Shown in pieces: positions 5,562-8,466 of a stretch of DNA of 8,466 bases (positions are counted from its first letter, which is position 1; each line of letters opens with the position of its first letter). Source of the DNA: Flavobacteriales bacterium UBA7690 (GTDB taxonomy: Bacteria > Bacteroidota > Bacteroidia > Flavobacteriales_F > PHOS-HE28); contig DLGQ01000069.1 of NCBI GenBank assembly GCA_002482775.1, forward strand, positions 118,952-127,417, read 5' to 3'. The notes beneath the pieces were generated by a model, which saw only the letters and a list, made by a program, of their open reading frames with translations, did not search any database and was not told where the DNA came from. A program made the position numbers and the translations under genes.

Positions 5562-6038
5562 ATGCACGAAAGACTACACTACGACCACTATCGCGTGTTG
5601 GGGATCCCCCGCGACGCTTCGCCACAACAGGTGAAGAAGGCCTACCGTGACCTGGTGAAGGAGTGTCACCCGGATCGGAATGGATCACCGAAGGCCTCTA
5701 CCCTTTTCCAAGCCGTACATGCCGCTTATGACACGTTGCGCGACACGGACCGCCGCAAGGTCTATGACGATCGGCTGTTGAACTACCGGCATGTGCAGCA
5801 ACCGCCACCCGTGCAGCCACGCCCCACCGTTCGGCGCTATGCCACGCGTGATGATGGCCGCATGAACCGGTTCGCGTTCGTGGGCCTGCACATCACCGGC
5901 CTCTGCTTCGGGATCAGTTTGATCTCGGGTATCCTCGTCGGCATCACGTTCTTGGATTGGCCCACGTACGCCATCGTATTCACCATTCCCGGTGTGGTGG
6001 TGATCCCGGACAGCCTCGCCGGATTGCGCACCAAATAA
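5562..6038 (+). CDS. Membrane-anchored J-domain protein
   Basis: A 158-residue DnaJ-type co-chaperone. The J domain spans residues about 6-73 (YDHYRVLGIPRDASPQQVKKAYRDL) and has the HPD tripeptide (36-38) that activates DnaK ATPase. The end of the domain (VYDDRLLNYR) leads into a proline-rich linker (78-90, PPPVQPRP). Two hydrophobic segments follow, about 105-130 and 136-152, likely a transmembrane hairpin. There is no Gly/Phe region, zinc finger or substrate-binding domain, so this is a class III J protein that would recruit DnaK to a membrane site. The start is ATG 5562; an 83-bp spacer separates it from the divergent secreted-protein gene. No convincing promoter was found in that spacer (TAAATTCA at 5521 is a poor match). 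The stop codon TAA runs straight into the terminator hairpin. The client is unknown; clpB in the same window also works with DnaK but is not operonic with it. Confidence 0.88.
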   Translation: MHERLHYDHYRVLGIPRDASPQQVKKAYRDLVKECHPDRNGSPKASTLFQAVHAAYDTLRDTDRRKVYDDRLLNYRHVQQPPPVQPRPTVRRYATRDDGRMNRFAFVGLHITGLCFGISLISGILVGITFLDWPTYAIVFTIPGVVVIPDSLAGLRTK

Positions 6039-6062
6039 GAAGGTCCCGTTGCCGGGACCTTC
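6039..6062. terminator. Bidirectional terminator hairpin between J-domain gene and ilvE
   Basis: A perfect 10-bp stem, GAAGGTCCCG (6039-6048) with CGGGACCTTC (6053-6062), and a TTGC loop. It starts at the base after the J-domain stop codon and lies 22 nt from the ilvE stop. The T-run is weak on the + side (CTGTTC) and better on the - side (TTATTTGG), but the position between convergent genes and the strong stem support termination of both. Confidence 0.75.
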
Positions 6063-6084
6063 CTGTTCAATTCACTGGTGTTGT

Positions 6085-7155
6085 TCAACCTACGGGTACC
6101 AACCAACCGTAGGGGTCGGGCGTATTGCCACGGCGGATATCATCCAAGCGCTGTCCTACGAGGTTCGCCAAGCGGCGCTCCGCGATCTCCGGCAGGGTGA
6201 ACTCTTCGTCGCCGAAAGCGATGGTAGCGATGTGTGCGATGGTGGCAGCGGTACCGGCACCGAACGCAGAACGTAAACGTCCGTTGCGTGCCGCGCTCAC
6301 CACTTCTTCCACGGTAACAGGTCGCTCTTCCACCCTGATCCCTTCATCCTTGGCGATGCGGATGATGCTATCCCGTGTTATGCCATGCAGGATGGATCCG
6401 TCCAACGCAGGGGTGATCAACGTTCCTTCGATGTTGAAGAACACGTTCATCGTTCCGCTCTCTTCGATGAACTGATGGGTCAATCCATCGGTCCAGATCA
6501 GCTGATGGTAGCCTTGATCCTGTCCCATTTTGGCCGGGTACAATCCACCTGCGTAATTGCCGCCGCACTTGGCCTCTCCGGTACCACCGGGGAATGCACG
6601 GCTGTAAGTGGTCTCGATCTTCACGCGTACAGGCTCGCTGTAGTAACCGCGCACAGGACAGGTGAAGATGATGAACTTGTAATTGTCACTGGGTTTCACC
6701 CCGATGTATTCATCGCTCGCGAACAAGAAGGGACGGATGTACAGGGCTGCCTCCGGCCCTTCTGGGAGCCACGCCTTATCAAGCTTCACCAGTTGTAACA
6801 ACGCATCCAAGAAGATGTCCTCGGGGATCTCCGGCATACACATGCGCTTGGCGCTGCGGTTCATGCGCGCGATGTTGGCCTGCGGACGGAAGAGGCTCAC
6901 GGAACCATCGGCTAACCGGTAGGCCTTCAAGCCCTCGAAAATGGTCTGGCTATAATGCAGGACGAGTGATGCCGGGCTGAGTTCGAGATCCCCGAAGGGC
7001 ACGATGGAGGGTGCCTTCCACGCGCCATCCTCGAAATCCATCACCACCATGTGGTCGCTGAACACGCGGCCGAACTTCACATTGTTGAGGTCGGTGTCCT
7101 GGAGCCGTGAACGCTCGATGCGCTGCGTCGCTATCTTTTGCCCGGTCGTGATCAT
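6085..7155 (-). CDS. ilvE: Branched-chain amino acid aminotransferase
   Basis: A 356-residue cytoplasmic PLP-dependent class IV aminotransferase. It interconverts leucine, isoleucine and valine with their 2-oxo acids using glutamate/2-oxoglutarate, the last step of their synthesis. The sequence is of the longer, eukaryote-like BCAT type: HYSQTIFEGLKAYR (68-81), LYIRPFLFASDEYIGV (138-153), catalytic Lys196 in GEAKCGGNYAGGLYP, the EESGTMNVFF segment (231-240) and the C-terminal FGAGTAA (298-304). These positions count from the ATG at 7155; an extra in-frame TTG codon just before it is not needed. The length is normal for the family and no key residue is missing. It stands alone: no other ilv/leu gene is in the window. 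A good -7 element lies 24 nt upstream, and transcription probably ends at the hairpin shared with the J-domain gene. Confidence 0.96.
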   Translation of the reverse strand: MITTGQKIATQRIERSRLQDTDLNNVKFGRVFSDHMVVMDFEDGAWKAPSIVPFGDLELSPASLVLHYSQTIFEGLKAYRLADGSVSLFRPQANIARMNRSAKRMCMPEIPEDIFLDALLQLVKLDKAWLPEGPEAALYIRPFLFASDEYIGVKPSDNYKFIIFTCPVRGYYSEPVRVKIETTYSRAFPGGTGEAKCGGNYAGGLYPAKMGQDQGYHQLIWTDGLTHQFIEESGTMNVFFNIEGTLITPALDGSILHGITRDSIIRIAKDEGIRVEERPVTVEEVVSAARNGRLRSAFGAGTAATIAHIATIAFGDEEFTLPEIAERRLANLVGQRLDDIRRGNTPDPYGWLVPVG

Positions 7156-7166
7156 CAAGCCATGCT

Positions 7167-7194
7167 TTTGGGTTGGAACAAATGTAAACCTTTG
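7167..7194 (+). promoter_or_regulatory. Weak candidate promoter for recQ
   Basis: TTTG at 7167-7170 is followed after 16 bp by AACCTTTG (7187-7194), which keeps only the TTTG half of the Bacteroidota -7 element. It would give a leader of about 30 nt to the ATG at 7232 and would overlap the ilvE promoter. The spacing is short and the -7 poor. Confidence 0.25.
7179..7186 (-). promoter_or_regulatory. -7 promoter element of ilvE
   Basis: Read on the - strand this is TACATTTG, an exact match to the Bacteroidota -7 consensus TAnnTTTG, 23 nt before the ilvE ATG. No exact TTTG lies at the -33 distance; TTCG (complement of 7203-7206) is the nearest candidate. Confidence 0.55.
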
Positions 7195-7231
7195 GGCTAG
7201 TGGCGAAGTCCATTCCGTCCCTCACAAGATC

Positions 7232-8466
7232 ATGTCAGCAGCTCCCGCCCCAGTAGAGGATATACATTCCGTGTTGGAACGGGTGTGGGGCTACCAGCGC
7301 TTCCGCCCGCGGCAGGAAGAGATCATACGCGCCGCACTTGCCGGTAAAGACACGCTTGCGCTGCTGCCCACCGGTGGCGGCAAGAGCCTCTGTTTCCAGG
7401 TGCCCGCGCTCGCCATGGGAGGCCTGTGTTTGGTGGTGTCTCCGCTGATCGCGTTGATGAAGGACCAGGTATCGCGGCTGAAGAAGCTCGGCGTTCCGAC
7501 CCGCGCCATCATCTCCACCATGTCGGCAGCAGAGATCGACAACGCGTTGGAAAGCGCCGCGCTGGGCAGGTACGCCTTCCTCTATGTATCGCCAGAACGA
7601 TTGGCCTCGGATCTTTTCCTCGCACGTCTTCCACGCCTCCCCTTGCGCCTGATCGCTGTTGACGAAGCGCACTGCATATCGCAATGGGGTTACGATTTCC
7701 GGCCTTCGTACCACAACATCGGTGAGGTGCGCAAGTTGCGGCCCGAGGTGCCCGTGCTCGCGCTAACGGCCTCGGCGACAGAAGCAGTTGCGCAGGACAT
7801 CATGGAGCGCCTTGCGTTCAAAGTACCGCACCTGATCCGGGGCTCGTTCCAACGGCCAGAGTTGACCTTGTGGATCAGCAAGGGTGAGGACAAACAAGGA
7901 CGGTTGTTGCGTGTGCTACGCCATGTCCCTGGAACGGCGATCGTCTACGTCCGCGAACGCCGAAGCACCACGCGCATCGCCACACTGCTTCAACAACAGG
8001 GTGTTTCCGCAGCGGCCTATCACGCCGGTCTCGCATCCGAAGAACGCGATCGCATACAACAACAATGGACCGATGGCACCTTACGCTGCATGGTGGCCAC
8101 CAACGCGTTCGGCATGGGCATCGATAAAGCCGATGTGCGCGTGGTGGTGCACCTGGAACCACCGCCCGATCTGGAGAGCTACTACCAAGAAGCCGGTCGC
8201 GCCGGACGGGACGGACAACCTTCGTTCGCCTTCCTACTGACCGGTCCAGGGGATCGCAAGAAGATGGAAGAACGGTTCACCGGCTCCTACCCTTCGTTGG
8301 ACCACGTGCGCAAAGTGTACCAAGCGTTCGCAGATGTACACGGCATCGCCCTGGGCTCCGGTCTTTTGGAAACCTATCCGGTGGACACGCGTGCACTTGC
8401 TGCCCGCACGGGTCTTCCGGCGCTCACCATATCCCATTCACTGAAAGCCTTGGAACTCGACGGCAG
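7232..8466 (+). CDS. recQ: RecQ-family ATP-dependent DNA helicase (3' end beyond the window)
   Basis: The frame opens at ATG 7232 and is uninterrupted to the right edge: 411 residues of a protein that in related Bacteroidota is near 630. RecQ unwinds DNA 3'-5' in recombination and replication-fork repair. Motifs in order: motif 0 YQRFRPRQ (21-28), Walker A PTGGGKS (46-52), DEAHCISQWGYDFRP (144-158, the RecQ aromatic-loop signature), LTASAT (178-183), FGMGIDKADVR (293-303) and motif VI YYQEAGRAGRDG (317-328). After motif VI no Cys occurs through residue 411, whereas E. coli RecQ has its four-Cys zinc-binding site in this region. The sequence here (GDRKKMEERF, then LDHVRKVYQAF, then a helix rich in Leu) instead resembles the shorter Bacteroidota RecQ variant. 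It is divergent from ilvE with a 76-bp spacer. A 159-codon antisense frame inside it is a shadow. Confidence 0.95.
   Translation, partial: MSAAPAPVEDIHSVLERVWGYQRFRPRQEEIIRAALAGKDTLALLPTGGGKSLCFQVPALAMGGLCLVVSPLIALMKDQVSRLKKLGVPTRAIISTMSAAEIDNALESAALGRYAFLYVSPERLASDLFLARLPRLPLRLIAVDEAHCISQWGYDFRPSYHNIGEVRKLRPEVPVLALTASATEAVAQDIMERLAFKVPHLIRGSFQRPELTLWISKGEDKQGRLLRVLRHVPGTAIVYVRERRSTTRIATLLQQQGVSAAAYHAGLASEERDRIQQQWTDGTLRCMVATNAFGMGIDKADVRVVVHLEPPPDLESYYQEAGRAGRDGQPSFAFLLTGPGDRKKMEERFTGSYPSLDHVRKVYQAFADVHGIALGSGLLETYPVDTRALAARTGLPALTISHSLKALELDG

Noticed and set aside
5479..5688. Extension of the secreted protein by 70 residues
   Set aside because: It would cross the start of the divergent J-domain gene and place a normal signal peptide in the interior of the protein.
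7235..7714. A 159-codon - strand frame
   Set aside because: It lies wholly within the recQ frame, whose helicase motifs are unmistakable; the antisense product has no domain-like features.

Overview
The window reads as ordinary chromosome from a GC-rich member of the Bacteroidota, possibly a Flavobacteriales-like lineage. Four things point there: promoter-like TAnnTTTG -7 elements instead of TATAAT; a lipoprotein whose lipidated Cys is followed by KKDDDD, the Bacteroidota surface-export signal; a secreted protein opening with a carboxypeptidase-like regulatory domain; and a RecQ whose visible C-terminal part matches the zinc-less variant common in that phylum. The phylum is fairly secure; any lower rank is a guess.

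Left to right: the 3' third of clpB (disaggregase) runs off the left edge and ends at a hairpin terminator shared with a convergent gene. From 915 to 3067 lies a divergent cluster. A thioredoxin-reductase-like flavoprotein with a CPFC pair and, 63 bp downstream on the same strand, a surface-type lipoprotein are read leftward; a Fur-family metal-responsive repressor is read rightward. The spacer between flavoprotein and repressor holds a perfect 17-bp palindrome, a degenerate second copy, and two face-to-face promoter candidates whose elements interlock with the two boxes. This is the most informative part of the window and looks like a metal/redox regulatory module.

Next come an unrecognised 146-aa protein and a SixA-type histidine phosphatase, probably one transcript. 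They converge, with directly abutting stop codons, on a leftward gene for a secreted protein with a carboxypeptidase-regulatory-like N-terminal domain. Divergent from that is a membrane-anchored J-domain protein, ending in a perfect 10-bp hairpin shared with the convergent ilvE (branched-chain aminotransferase). Divergent from ilvE is a recQ helicase gene, cut by the right edge.

The housekeeping genes (clpB, ilvE, recQ) show no shared pathway and no mobile element, RNA gene or CRISPR array was seen. No wholly new system is evident. The best candidate for something under-described is the operator-controlled repressor / flavoprotein / lipoprotein cluster.
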